A stretch of 64,000 nucleotides of DNA from Tranquillimonas alkanivorans (GTDB lineage Bacteria; Pseudomonadota; Alphaproteobacteria; Rhodobacterales; Rhodobacteraceae). Numbering within the stretch: the stretch's first letter is position 1; every line of letters starts with the position of its first letter. Positions 7,918-17,074 of this stretch are shown here, piece after piece. The notes under the pieces are model-generated. The model ran no database searches. It was not told the origin of the DNA and saw nothing but the letters and a program-made list of their open reading frames with translations. The stretch is taken from contig NZ_FOXA01000009.1 of the NCBI RefSeq assembly GCF_900115595.1, forward strand, positions 1 through 64,000, written 5' to 3'. A program made the position numbers and the translations under genes.

Positions 7918-8898
7918 TTGGTCCTGACGCTTGACGACCGCAGCATCGACCCTCCCGTCCTCCTCGCGCCCATGGCGGGGATCACCGACCTGCCGTTCCG
8001 CCGGCTCGTCGCGTCCTTCGGCGCGGGGCTGGTGGTGAGCGAGATGGTCGCGAGCCAGGAGATGGTGCAGGCAAAGCCCGGCGTACGCGAACGCGCCGAG
8101 TTGGGCTTCGGACTTCAGAACACGGCGGTGCAGCTTGCCGGCCGCGAGCCCGGCTGGATGGCCGAGGCCGCGCGCATGGTCGAAGCGAACGGCGCGCGGA
8201 TCATCGACATCAACATGGGCTGCCCGGCCAAGAAGGTGACGGGCGGCATGTCGGGCTCGGCGCTCTTACGCACGCCCGACCACGCGCTGCGCCTGATCGA
8301 GGCGGTGGTCGGCGCGGTCACTGTCCCGGTGACGCTGAAGACGCGGCTGGGCTGGGACGACGACTGCCTGAACGCGCCCGACGTGGCGCGTCGGGCGGAA
8401 GAGGCGGGCGTGCGGATGGTCGCCATTCACGGGCGCACACGCTGCCAGTTCTACAAGGGCCGCGCCGACTGGGCGGCAATCGCCCGCGTGAAGCAGGCGG
8501 TGACGATCCCGGTGGTGGCCAATGGCGACATCTGCTCGGCCGCCGACGCGCGGGCGGCGCTGACGGCCTCGGGCGGGGACGGGGTGATGATCGGGCGCGG
8601 CGTGCAGGGGCGGCCGTGGCTGCTGGCGCAGGTGGCGGCCGAGTTGCACGGGCTGCCGCGCCCGCGCGTGCCGCACGGGGATGCGTTCGCCGACATGGTG
8701 TCGGCGCATTACGAGGATTCGCTGTCCTTCTATGGACAGGAGCTGGGGGCGAAGGTGATCCGGAAACATCTGGGCTGGTACATGGACCGGGCGGGCACGC
8801 CCGCCGCCGCGCGCAAGGCGGTGCTGACCGAGCGCGACCCGAAGCGGGTGCTGCGGCTTCTGCCGCGGGCGCTGACGGCAGAGGCGGTGGCGGCATGA
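7918..8898 (+). CDS. dusB: tRNA-dihydrouridine synthase B
   Basis: DusB reduces uridines in tRNA to dihydrouridine with FMN and NADPH. The protein shows the FMN-barrel start PPVLLAPMAGITDLPFR, NMGCPAKKVTGGMSGSALL, the MVAIHGRTRCQFYKG motif and the ANGDI and GVMIGRGVQGRPW phosphate-site strands. The TTG at 7918 is preferred because AAGGA lies 7 bases upstream and family members start shortly before this point; the frame is open further upstream. It overlaps ntrB by ATGA, the dus-ntrB-ntrC arrangement known in many proteobacteria. Confidence 0.93.
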   Translation: MVLTLDDRSIDPPVLLAPMAGITDLPFRRLVASFGAGLVVSEMVASQEMVQAKPGVRERAELGFGLQNTAVQLAGREPGWMAEAARMVEANGARIIDINMGCPAKKVTGGMSGSALLRTPDHALRLIEAVVGAVTVPVTLKTRLGWDDDCLNAPDVARRAEEAGVRMVAIHGRTRCQFYKGRADWAAIARVKQAVTIPVVANGDICSAADARAALTASGGDGVMIGRGVQGRPWLLAQVAAELHGLPRPRVPHGDAFADMVSAHYEDSLSFYGQELGAKVIRKHLGWYMDRAGTPAAARKAVLTERDPKRVLRLLPRALTAEAVAA

Positions 8899-9968
8899 AC
8901 GCGATGTCCGATACGCTCTGGGCCTCCTTGCCGGTCCCGGCCTTCCTGCTGGATCCCGGCGACATCATCTCCGAGATCAACCCGGCGGCCGAGCAGTTCC
9001 TGAACGCCTCGGCCCGCGCGCTGCGGGGGTCGCCCGTCTTCGACAAGCTGGCCATCGACGCGCCGCTCGATGATGCCTTCGGCCGGGTGCGCAACGACCA
9101 CTCGGCGCTGTTCATCAACAACGTGGACGTGTCGGGCGGCAACCGCGCGCCGGTCGAGTGCAACATGCAGATCGCCCCGATGATCGGGATGCCGGGCTTC
9201 GTGCTGGTGCTGATGGAGCCGCGCGAACTGGCCGACCGGCTGGGCCGGGCGCAGCAGGTGAAGTCTTCGGCCCGCTCGGCCATCGGCATGGCCGAGATGC
9301 TGGCGCACGAGATCAAGAACCCGCTGGCGGGAATCACCGGCGCGGCGCAGCTTCTGAGCATGAACCTGAGCGAGGAGGACCTGGAGCTCACGGACCTCAT
9401 CGTGGCCGAGAGCCGGCGCATCGTAGCGCTGCTGGAGCAGGTCGAGCAGTTCGGCAACCTTCGCCCGCCCAAGCGCAAGTCGATCAATGTGCACGACCTG
9501 CTGGACCGGGCGCGCAAGACAGCCGCGGTGGGCTTCGCCGCCAACATGAAGTTCATAGAGGAATTCGACCCTTCGCTTCCGCCCACCCATGTCGACGGCG
9601 ACCAGATGCTTCAGGTGTTCCTGAACCTTCTGCGCAACGCGACCGAGGCGGCGGGCAAGGACGGCGGCACCATCCGGCTGCGCACCTTCTACGACCTGTC
9701 CCTGCGGCTGCGGCGCAAGGACGGCAGTGGCGCGGCGCTGCCGCTGCAGGTCGAGATCATAGACGACGGCCCGGGCCTGCCGCCCGACATCGAGGCCGAC
9801 ATCTTCGAGCCCTTCGTCTCGGGCCGGGACAACGGCACCGGGCTGGGGCTGTCGCTGGTGTCCAAGATCATCTCCGAACACGAGGGCTGGATCTCGGTCG
9901 ATTCGGTGCCGGGGCGCACGGCGTTCCGCATCTCGTTGCCGGTGGCCCCGAAGGAGCCGGAGGCATGA
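8895..9968 (+). CDS. ntrB: Nitrogen regulation sensor kinase NtrB
   Basis: This 357-residue cytosolic kinase/phosphatase sets the phosphorylation of NtrC in response to nitrogen status, normally through PII. A PAS-like N-terminal region (residues ~8-115) is followed by the H-box [12 protein letters not shown] with the phospho-accepting His at ~138. The ATPase core has NLLRNATEA (N box), DDGPGLP (G1) and GTGLGLSLV (G2). There are no membrane segments, as expected for NtrB. It overlaps dusB and lies 28 bp before ntrC. Confidence 0.95.
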   Translation: MNAMSDTLWASLPVPAFLLDPGDIISEINPAAEQFLNASARALRGSPVFDKLAIDAPLDDAFGRVRNDHSALFINNVDVSGGNRAPVECNMQIAPMIGMPGFVLVLMEPRELADRLGRAQQVKSSARSAIGMAEMLAHEIKNPLAGITGAAQLLSMNLSEEDLELTDLIVAESRRIVALLEQVEQFGNLRPPKRKSINVHDLLDRARKTAAVGFAANMKFIEEFDPSLPPTHVDGDQMLQVFLNLLRNATEAAGKDGGTIRLRTFYDLSLRLRRKDGSGAALPLQVEIIDDGPGLPPDIEADIFEPFVSGRDNGTGLGLSLVSKIISEHEGWISVDSVPGRTAFRISLPVAPKEPEA

Positions 9969-9996
9969 GGCATTTCATTTTCGAGGAGTTGCGCTG

Positions 9997-11364
9997 ATGG
10001 ACGGCACGGTACTGGTCGCCGACGACGACCGCACGATCCGCACGGTGCTCACGCAGGCGCTGACGCGGGCGGGCTGCAAGGTCCACGCCACGTCGAGCCT
10101 GGTGACGCTGATGCGCTGGGTCGAGGAAGGCAAGGGCGATCTGGTCATCTCGGACGTGATGATGCCCGACGGGAACGGGCTGGACGCGCTGCCCAGGATC
10201 GGCGAGCAGCGGCCGGGGCTGCCCGTGATCGTGATCTCGGCGCAGAACACGATCATGACGGCGATCCAGGCGGCCGAGAAAGAGGCCTATGACTACCTGC
10301 CCAAGCCGTTCGACCTGCCGGACCTGATGAAGCGGGCCGCGCGCGCGCTCGAGGTGAAGCGCCGTGCGCCTGCGCCCCGGCGCGAGGCGTCCGAGCTGCC
10401 CTCGGACGACCTGCCGCTGGTGGGGCGCACGCCGGCGATGCAGGCGCTTTACCGGCTGGTGGCACGGGTGATGAACACCGACCTGCCGGTGCTGGTGACG
10501 GGCGAGTCCGGCACCGGCAAGTCGCTGATCGCGCGGGCCATTCACGACTTCTCGGACCGGCGTACGCTGCCCTTCGTGGTGGTGGGGGCGGCGGATCTGG
10601 CGACGATGGAGGGGCCGTCGACCATCCTGAGCCGGGCGCGCAACGGCTCGATCCTGTTCGACGAGGTGGGCGATCTGGACGACGATGCGCAGGCGCGGAT
10701 CGTGCGGATGCTCGACAGTTTCACGGATACCGCGCCGCGCGTGATGGCCACGAGCCAGGCCAACCTGGCGGCGAAGATGGAGGCGGGCGCCTTCCGGCAA
10801 GACCTGTTCTATCGCCTCGGCGGCGTGACGATCACGGTGCCGTCGCTGCGCGAGCGCGTGGACGACATCCCGCTTCTGGCCGAACATTTCCTGGCGCGGG
10901 CCGAGCGGGACGGGCTGCCCGCCCGCCGGTTCGGCGACGACGCGCTGGACCTGATCCGCGCGTATTCCTGGCCCGGGAATGTCAGGCAATTAGAGAACAC
11001 GGTGCGCCGGCTTGTCGTCACCGGCGGCGAGGAGGACATCAGCCGGGCGGAGGCCGAACTGGTGCTGGGCAACCAGCCGGCGATGGAGCCGCTTGTGGGC
11101 GGGGGCGAGGGTGAGAAATTGTCGGCTTCGGTCGGCAAGCACCTGCGTCGTTACTTCGACCTGCACGGCGGAGTTCTGCCGCCGCCGGGCCTTTACCAGC
11201 GAATTCTGCGCGAGGTCGAGGCGCCGTTGATCGAGATCGCGCTGGACGCAACCGCCGGAAATCAGGCGAAATGTGCCGACCTTCTTGGAATCAATCGCAA
11301 TACGCTGCGCAAGAAGATCACCGACCTCGATATTCACGTGACACGGCGTCGCAAGTTGATGTAA
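9997..11364 (+). CDS. ntrC: Nitrogen response regulator NtrC, Rhodobacter type without GAFTGA
   Basis: The 455-residue regulator has a receiver domain (phospho-acceptor Asp ~53 in ISDVMMPDG, Lys ~103 in PKPFDLPD), an AAA+ domain (Walker A GESGTGKS ~169-176, Walker B ILFDEVGD ~219-226, [12 protein letters not shown]) and a Fis-type HTH at the end ([17 protein letters not shown]). Between FVVVGAAD and the Walker B strand the sigma-54-contacting GAFTGA loop is absent and the segment is short. Rhodobacter capsulatus NtrC lacks the same loop and activates the sigma-70 polymerase, so the same is inferred here. Forms an operon with dusB and ntrB. Confidence 0.95.
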   Translation: MDGTVLVADDDRTIRTVLTQALTRAGCKVHATSSLVTLMRWVEEGKGDLVISDVMMPDGNGLDALPRIGEQRPGLPVIVISAQNTIMTAIQAAEKEAYDYLPKPFDLPDLMKRAARALEVKRRAPAPRREASELPSDDLPLVGRTPAMQALYRLVARVMNTDLPVLVTGESGTGKSLIARAIHDFSDRRTLPFVVVGAADLATMEGPSTILSRARNGSILFDEVGDLDDDAQARIVRMLDSFTDTAPRVMATSQANLAAKMEAGAFRQDLFYRLGGVTITVPSLRERVDDIPLLAEHFLARAERDGLPARRFGDDALDLIRAYSWPGNVRQLENTVRRLVVTGGEEDISRAEAELVLGNQPAMEPLVGGGEGEKLSASVGKHLRRYFDLHGGVLPPPGLYQRILREVEAPLIEIALDATAGNQAKCADLLGINRNTLRKKITDLDIHVTRRRKLM

Positions 11365-11379
11365 AACCGCAACATAACA

Positions 11380-11412
11380 GTGGCCCCGGGGCGTCATCCC
11401 GCGCGGGGCCAC
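11380..11412 (+). terminator. Hairpin between ntrC and ntrY
   Basis: Perfect 9-base arms GTGGCCCCG (11380-11388) and CGGGGCCAC (11404-11412) lie 15 bp after the ntrC stop and 50 bp before ntrY. There is no T-run. It may be an attenuator or RNA-end structure separating ntrBC from ntrYX. Confidence 0.45.
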
Positions 11413-11462
11413 AACATTGAGCGGTAGCCGCGTAAAGCGGCACATCGATTGGGGGTGACGCT

Positions 11463-13697
11463 GTGACAGTCCCGTTGCGGGCGGCCACATGGGAACGGCT
11501 GGCGCGCCTCAGGCGCCGACGCCGGGTGCAGAACGCGGCGACGCTGGGACTGGTCATGCTGGGCCCGGTCCTGACGCTTGCCACCTTTGCCGTGCTCGGC
11601 CCGATGCTGGGCGGTGCGTCGACGCTGTCGCTGCGGCTCGTCCTGCTGGCCGACCTGGTCTACGTGCTGGTGCTGGCGACGCTGGTCCTGGGCACGATCG
11701 CCCGGATGATCGCGGCGCGCCGGGCACAATCCGCGGGCTCGCGCCTGCACCTGCGGCTGACCGGGGTCTTTGCGCTGATCGCGCTTCTACCCACTGTCAC
11801 CGTCGCCGTTTTTGCCGCCATCACCATCAATGTCGGGCTCGAAGGCTGGTTCTCGGACAGGGTGCGCAACGTGGTGGGGGCCTCGCTCGCCGCCGCCGAG
11901 GCGTACGAGGACGAGCAGCGCCAGGATCTGGAGACCGACGCCGAGGCGCTGGCGGCGTTCCTGTATGCGGCGACCGGCGGCAGTTTCTTCACCACCGACG
12001 GCGAGATGCGCCAGATACTCGCGCAGGGGCAGGCGCAGGTGCAGCGGGGCCTGCGCGAGGCCTATGTCATCGACGGGTCGGGCGAGATCCGGGCGCGCGG
12101 CGAAAGGTCTTACCTTTTCGATTACGAGGAACCGACGCAGGACCAGCTTCAAAGCGCCCGCGCGGGCGAGACGGTCGTCATCGAGGACTGGGACCTCAAC
12201 GAGTTCCGCGCGCTCGTCGGGCTGCGCGGTGTCGGCGACCGGTATCTCTATGTCACCCGCGCGGTGGACGGAGAAATCCTGTCGCTGCTCGACGATACCC
12301 AGCAGACCGTGCGGCTGTACCAGCAGCTCGAGAACGAGCGGGGCCGCATCCTGTTCGAGTTCGGGCTGTTGTACCTGGGCTTCGCGGTGATCCTGATCCT
12401 CGCCTCGATCTGGCTGGGCCTGTGGTTCGCCGAGCGGCTGTCGCAACCGGTGGGCCGGCTGGCGGGCGCGGCGCAGCGGGTCGGTGCTGGTGACCTGGAC
12501 GTGCGTGTGCGGGAAGAGGACGGCGACGACGAGATCGCCATGCTGGGCCGATTGTTCAACCAGATGACCCGGCAGCTCAAGGCGCAGCGGGACACGCTCA
12601 TGGCGAACACGGCGCAGATCGAACGGCGTCGGCGGCTGTTCGATTCGGTGCTGTCGTCGGTGACGGCGGGGGTCGTGGGGCTCGATGCCAAGGGGCGGGT
12701 GACCTTCGTGAACCGCTCGGCCGAGCGATTGTTGCGCCTCGACCGCGGGCAGGGGCAGAGCACGCCGCTGTCGGTGGCGGTGCCCGAGTTCGGCAAGCTG
12801 TTCGAGCGCCTGCGTTCGACCAAGGCCGAGGTGGCGCAGGAAGAGATCCGCGTCACCCGCGAGGGCAAGCTGGAAAGCCTGCTAGTTCGGATGGCCACGC
12901 GGCGGGCCGAGGACGGCAAGCTCGAGGGCTACGTCGTGGCTTTCGACGACGTCACCGACCTGGTCGCGGCGCAGCGGATGGCGGCCTGGGGCGACGTGGC
13001 GCGGCGCATCGCGCACGAGATCAAGAACCCGCTCACGCCGATCCAGCTATCGGCCGAGCGCATCCAGCGCAAGTTCCGAAAGGTGGCGGGCGACGACGCC
13101 GGGGCGCTGGAGCAGATGACCGGCGTGATCGTGAGGCAGACCAACGACTTGCGGCGCATCGTTGACGAGTTCTCGAAATTCGCGCGGATGCCCGAGCCCG
13201 AGCGGCGGCGGCACGATCTGACCGCGCTGGTCCGCGACGCGGTGACGCTTCAGCAGGCGGGACGCGAGGACGTGAGCATCACCGCGGACCTGCCGGAGGA
13301 GGGTACTCCGGCCGACCTGGACGCGACGATGATCGGGCAGGCGTTGACGAACCTGATCAAGAACGCGGCAGAAGCCACGGATTCGCTTCAGGAAAAGGGT
13401 GCGCCGGAGGATTACCGGCCCGAGGTCCGGGTGTGTATGGAGACGGGCGAGGGCCAAGCGCTGATCACCGTCTCGGACAACGGCGTCGGCCTGCCCGAGG
13501 ACCGGGCGCGGCTGTTCGAGCCGTATGTCACCACGCGCGACAAGGGCACCGGCCTTGGCCTGCCCATCGTCAAGAAGATCATCGAGGAACACGGCGGCAC
13601 GCTGGTGCTGACCGATGCCGAGCCGTTCGGCGAGGGTCAGCATCGCGGCGCACGGGCGGAGATCCGTCTGCCGGTGGCGGAACCAACAGGGAATTGA
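11463..13697 (+). CDS. ntrY: Membrane sensor kinase NtrY
   Basis: The 744-residue kinase senses envelope or redox/nitrogen cues and phosphorylates NtrX. It has membrane segments near residues 25-45, 55-75 and 95-115, a periplasmic region, then another pair of helices around residues 300-322. A HAMP domain follows (LSQPVGRLAGAAQRVGAGDLDVRV), then PAS (~390-500) and the kinase core with H-box [15 protein letters not shown] (His ~518), N box NLIKNAAEA and GTGLGLPIV. The start is GTG with a weak site. The gene lies 17 bp before ntrX, the usual pair. Confidence 0.94.
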   Translation: MTVPLRAATWERLARLRRRRRVQNAATLGLVMLGPVLTLATFAVLGPMLGGASTLSLRLVLLADLVYVLVLATLVLGTIARMIAARRAQSAGSRLHLRLTGVFALIALLPTVTVAVFAAITINVGLEGWFSDRVRNVVGASLAAAEAYEDEQRQDLETDAEALAAFLYAATGGSFFTTDGEMRQILAQGQAQVQRGLREAYVIDGSGEIRARGERSYLFDYEEPTQDQLQSARAGETVVIEDWDLNEFRALVGLRGVGDRYLYVTRAVDGEILSLLDDTQQTVRLYQQLENERGRILFEFGLLYLGFAVILILASIWLGLWFAERLSQPVGRLAGAAQRVGAGDLDVRVREEDGDDEIAMLGRLFNQMTRQLKAQRDTLMANTAQIERRRRLFDSVLSSVTAGVVGLDAKGRVTFVNRSAERLLRLDRGQGQSTPLSVAVPEFGKLFERLRSTKAEVAQEEIRVTREGKLESLLVRMATRRAEDGKLEGYVVAFDDVTDLVAAQRMAAWGDVARRIAHEIKNPLTPIQLSAERIQRKFRKVAGDDAGALEQMTGVIVRQTNDLRRIVDEFSKFARMPEPERRRHDLTALVRDAVTLQQAGREDVSITADLPEEGTPADLDATMIGQALTNLIKNAAEATDSLQEKGAPEDYRPEVRVCMETGEGQALITVSDNGVGLPEDRARLFEPYVTTRDKGTGLGLPIVKKIIEEHGGTLVLTDAEPFGEGQHRGARAEIRLPVAEPTGN

Positions 13698-13714
13698 GGC
13701 GAGAGGACAGACAG

Positions 13715-15112
13715 ATGGGCGACATTCTTATCGTGGATGACGAACGGGACATCCGGGAGCTGATCTCGGACATCCTGGGCGACGAGGGCTTCGCCACCCG
13801 CGTCGCCGCCAATTCCGAGGAGTGCATGGCCGAGCTCAACACCGAGCCGCCGGCGCTGATGATCCTCGATATCTGGCTGAAGGACAGCCAGATGGACGGC
13901 ATCGACATCATGAAGAAGGTGAAGCGGGACAACCCGGATATCCCGATCATCATCATCTCGGGCCACGGCAACATCGAGATCGCGGTCGCGGCCATCAAGC
14001 AGGGCGCGTACGACTTCATCGAGAAGCCGTTCAACATCGACCAGCTGATGGTCGTGATCCAGCGCGCGATGGAAACGTCGCGGCTGCGGCGCGAAAACTC
14101 GGCACTGAAGCGGCGCGACGGCAATCCGGCCGAAATGGTGGGATCAAGCGCGGCCTTCAAGGCATTGAGTTCGCAGCTTGAAAAGGTGACGAAGTCGAAC
14201 GGCCGCGTGATGCTCAGCGGACCCTCGGGCTGCGGCAAGGAGGTCGCCGCGCGCTACATCCACGCCCACTCGAACCGGGCGGACAAGCCCTTCGTCGTCG
14301 TCAGCTCGGCCTCGGTCGAGCCCGACCGGATGGAAGAGGTGCTGTTCGGCCGCGAAAGCGCAGAGCGGGGCGTCGAGCCCGGCCTTCTGGAGCAGGCGCA
14401 TGGCGGCGTGCTGTTCTTCGACGAGGTGGCGGACATGCCGCCGGGCACGCAGTCGAAGATCCTGCGCGTGCTCGTCGACCAGCAGTTCCAGCGCGCCGGC
14501 GGCAACGACAAGGTGCGCGTCGACGTGCGCGTGATCTCGTCGACGACGCGGGACCTGGACGCCGAGATCGAGGCGGGGCGCTTCCGGCAGGAGCTCTATC
14601 ACCGGCTCGCCGTCGTGCCGATCGCGGTGCCCGGCCTCGAGGACCGGCGCGAGGACATTCCGGAACTAGCGCAGCACTTCATCGAGCAGTTCAACAAGAC
14701 GCAAGGGCTGCCGCTTCGCCCGCTGGGCGAGGAAGCGGTCGCGCGCCTTCAGACGATGGTCTGGCCCGGAAATGTCAGGCAGTTGAAGAACGTGATCGAA
14801 CGGGTGCTGATCCTTGGCCCCGAGAAGGGCGAGATCACGGCAGCGGAGCTTCCCGACGACTCGGCGGCGCCCGAGGAGGACGGGCGCGTTGTATTGTCGG
14901 GCAGCCTGGCGACCCTGCCGCTGCGCGAGGCACGCGAGCTGTTCGAACGGGAATACCTGCTGACGCAGATCAACCGGTTCGGCGGCAACATCAGCCGCAC
15001 CGCGACGTTCGTTGGCATGGAACGCTCGGCGCTGCATCGCAAGCTGAAGTCGCTCAACGTGGTGACGGCCAGCAAGACCGGCAGCCGCGTCGCGCGGGTC
15101 GAGGACGCCTGA
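13715..15112 (+). CDS. ntrX: Response regulator NtrX
   Basis: The partner of NtrY is 465 residues long. It has a receiver domain with Asp ~52 in LDIWLKD and EKPFNIDQL, then an AAA+ domain with GPSGCGKE, VLFFDEVADMP and [11 protein letters not shown], and a Fis-like HTH ending NISRTATFVGMERSALHRKLK. As usual for NtrX, the region between VLFGRE and the Walker B strand has no GAFTGA, so direct sigma-54 activation is unlikely. The ATG at 13715 follows GAGAGGACAG. A short CTGAGAC/GTCTCAG palindrome overlaps the stop and may help end transcription against the converging lipoprotein gene. Confidence 0.95.
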   Translation: MGDILIVDDERDIRELISDILGDEGFATRVAANSEECMAELNTEPPALMILDIWLKDSQMDGIDIMKKVKRDNPDIPIIIISGHGNIEIAVAAIKQGAYDFIEKPFNIDQLMVVIQRAMETSRLRRENSALKRRDGNPAEMVGSSAAFKALSSQLEKVTKSNGRVMLSGPSGCGKEVAARYIHAHSNRADKPFVVVSSASVEPDRMEEVLFGRESAERGVEPGLLEQAHGGVLFFDEVADMPPGTQSKILRVLVDQQFQRAGGNDKVRVDVRVISSTTRDLDAEIEAGRFRQELYHRLAVVPIAVPGLEDRREDIPELAQHFIEQFNKTQGLPLRPLGEEAVARLQTMVWPGNVRQLKNVIERVLILGPEKGEITAAELPDDSAAPEEDGRVVLSGSLATLPLREARELFEREYLLTQINRFGGNISRTATFVGMERSALHRKLKSLNVVTASKTGSRVARVEDA

Positions 15113-15119
15113 GACGGTC

Positions 15120-15578
15120 TCAGCCGCCGTCGTTGACGAAGGCGACGCCGCCGCCCGCCGTCCGGACCGCGCAGGTGGCGGGCGTCAGGGCGGGCAGGCG
15201 CGCCGGCACCAGCGGCGGCGCGTCTCCCGCGCAATAGGGCAGTTCCACCCGCCGGTACCCACGCGCGGCCATGCACTGGTTCAGCACGCGCGTGCGCAGC
15301 CCGGCATTCGCGTCGTAGGAATAGGTGTTCCCGCCCGTGACCTCGCCGCCGGTGGTGACGCAGGTACCGTCGTCGTTGCACCGGGTGACGACCGGCGTGC
15401 GGCTGATCGGTGTGGTCCGGATCTGCGTGTTGGGCGGCACCCGCTGCACGGCCGAGACACGGCACTCCAGCAGGTCGGCGTCAAGCTGCGCGACCGGCGC
15501 GCCTTCGCGGTAATAGCCGTCATAGGCAGCGCAGCCGCCGAGCAGGGTGCAGGCCGTCAGCACGATTCCGATGCGCAT
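15120..15578 (-). CDS. Predicted outer-membrane or periplasmic lipoprotein
   Basis: The 152-residue protein starts MRIGIVLTACTLLGGCAAYDG, a classical lipoprotein signal with lipobox LLGGC and Cys at ~15. The mature part has several further cysteines (LECRVS, TRCNDDGTC, NQCMAARGY, LPYCAG, ATCAV), suggesting disulfides. The ATG follows a strong GGAGGTGG site. It converges with ntrX and is divergent from trkA. Function unknown; similar small cysteine-rich lipoproteins are common in this order. Confidence 0.8.
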   Translation of the reverse strand: MRIGIVLTACTLLGGCAAYDGYYREGAPVAQLDADLLECRVSAVQRVPPNTQIRTTPISRTPVVTRCNDDGTCVTTGGEVTGGNTYSYDANAGLRTRVLNQCMAARGYRRVELPYCAGDAPPLVPARLPALTPATCAVRTAGGGVAFVNDGG

Positions 15579-15697
15579 CGTTCCACCTCCAAGCGATCCT
15601 GGGACCAGATGACAGGGCCGGCGCCCCGCGCGCAAGGAGGATTGAACCCTCGCCCGCCGCGTGCCAAGAGAAGCCTCGCGGCCGCAAGGGGAGCGCC

Positions 15698-17074
15698 ATG
15701 AAGGTCATCATCTGCGGGGCTGGCCAGGTCGGCTGGCAGATCGCCCGCCACCTTTCGGGCGAGCGCAACGACGTGACGGTGGTGGACAACAACCCGGACC
15801 TGGTGCGCCGGGCGACGGACACGCTTGACGTGCAGGGCATCGCGGGTTTCGCCAGTTACCCGGATGTGCTGGAAAGCGCCGGGGCGCGCGACGCCGACAT
15901 GATCATCGCCGCGACGCACTCGGACGAGGTCAACATGGTCACCTGCCAGGTCGCCCATTCGGTCTTCGCCATCCCGCGCAAGATCGCGCGGCTCAGGGCG
16001 CAGTCGTATCTCACGGCGATCTACTCCGACCTCTACCGGCGCGAGCACATGCCCATCGACGTGGTCATCAGCCCCGAGCGCGAGGTGGCCGAGGCCGCGC
16101 TGCGCCGGCTGGCCGCGCCGGTGGCCTTCGACACGCAGAGCTTCATGGAGGGGCGGGCGCAGCTTCTGGGCATCGCGCTGGACGAGGATTGCCCGGTCCT
16201 GAACACGCCGCTGCGGCAGCTCACGGACCTGTTCTCGACCCTGCGGGCGCTGGTCGTGGGCATCCGCCGCCGCAACCGGCTTTTCGCGCCCGAGCCGGGC
16301 GACCAGCTTTTTGCGGGCGACCAGATCTACGTGATCGCCGACCGGCAGGACGTGAGCCGCACGCTCGAGATCTTCGGGAAAGAGGTCGTCCAGCAGCGCC
16401 GGGTGGTCATCGTGGGCGGCGGCAACGTTGGCCTCGCCGTGGCCCGCGCGCTCGAGACCCGGACCGAGCGGGTGCGCGCCAAGGTGATCGAGAAGGACCG
16501 CCGCTGCGCCGAACGCGCCGCCGACGAGCTGGAGCGCACAATCGTGCTGCACGGCGACGGGCTGAGCATGGAGCTTCTGGCCGAGGCGAACGTCTCGAAG
16601 GCCGACGCGATCCTTGCGGTGACGGACGACGACAAGACGAATCTCCTGGCTTCGGTCCGCGCCAAGTCCGCCGGGTGCGCCATGGCTATCGCGCTGGTCA
16701 ACGACCCGTCGCTCCAGACGCTGATGGCGCCGCTCGACATCGACGCCTACATCAACCCGCGCGCCACGACGGTCAGCTCGATCCTGCGGCACATCCGCCA
16801 CGGGCGGGTGCGCGGCGTCTATTCCATCGGGGACGCCGAGGCCGAGGTGATCGAGGCGCAGGTGTTGTCGACCTCGCCCATCGCGGGGCAGTACATCCGC
16901 GACATCGACTTTCCCGAGGGCGTGCTGGTGGGCGCGGTGCTCAAGGGCGAGAAGGTTGTGCGGCCGGTGGGCGGCACGCGGATCGACGAGGGCGACGTGA
17001 TCGTCGTCTTCGCCATGGCCGCCGACGTGCCCGAGGTCGAGCGGCTGTTCCAGGTTTCCATCGACTTCTTCTGA
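15698..17074 (+). CDS. trkA: Trk potassium-uptake regulatory subunit TrkA
   Basis: TrkA is the cytosolic NAD(H)-binding gating ring of the Trk K+ transporter. The 458 residues contain two RCK units: KVIICGAGQVGWQIARHL with acidic VVDNN at the first nucleotide site, and RVVIVGGGNVGLAVARAL with KVIEKD at the second. Each is followed by a TrkA-C domain. Length matches the duplicated TrkA form. It shares TGATG with trkH, so the two subunits are translationally coupled. Confidence 0.95.
   Translation: MKVIICGAGQVGWQIARHLSGERNDVTVVDNNPDLVRRATDTLDVQGIAGFASYPDVLESAGARDADMIIAATHSDEVNMVTCQVAHSVFAIPRKIARLRAQSYLTAIYSDLYRREHMPIDVVISPEREVAEAALRRLAAPVAFDTQSFMEGRAQLLGIALDEDCPVLNTPLRQLTDLFSTLRALVVGIRRRNRLFAPEPGDQLFAGDQIYVIADRQDVSRTLEIFGKEVVQQRRVVIVGGGNVGLAVARALETRTERVRAKVIEKDRRCAERAADELERTIVLHGDGLSMELLAEANVSKADAILAVTDDDKTNLLASVRAKSAGCAMAIALVNDPSLQTLMAPLDIDAYINPRATTVSSILRHIRHGRVRGVYSIGDAEAEVIEAQVLSTSPIAGQYIRDIDFPEGVLVGAVLKGEKVVRPVGGTRIDEGDVIVVFAMAADVPEVERLFQVSIDFF

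Noticed and set aside
11380-11412. Riboswitch between ntrC and ntrY
   Set aside because: Only a simple 9-bp hairpin is visible; no conserved aptamer-like sequence blocks.
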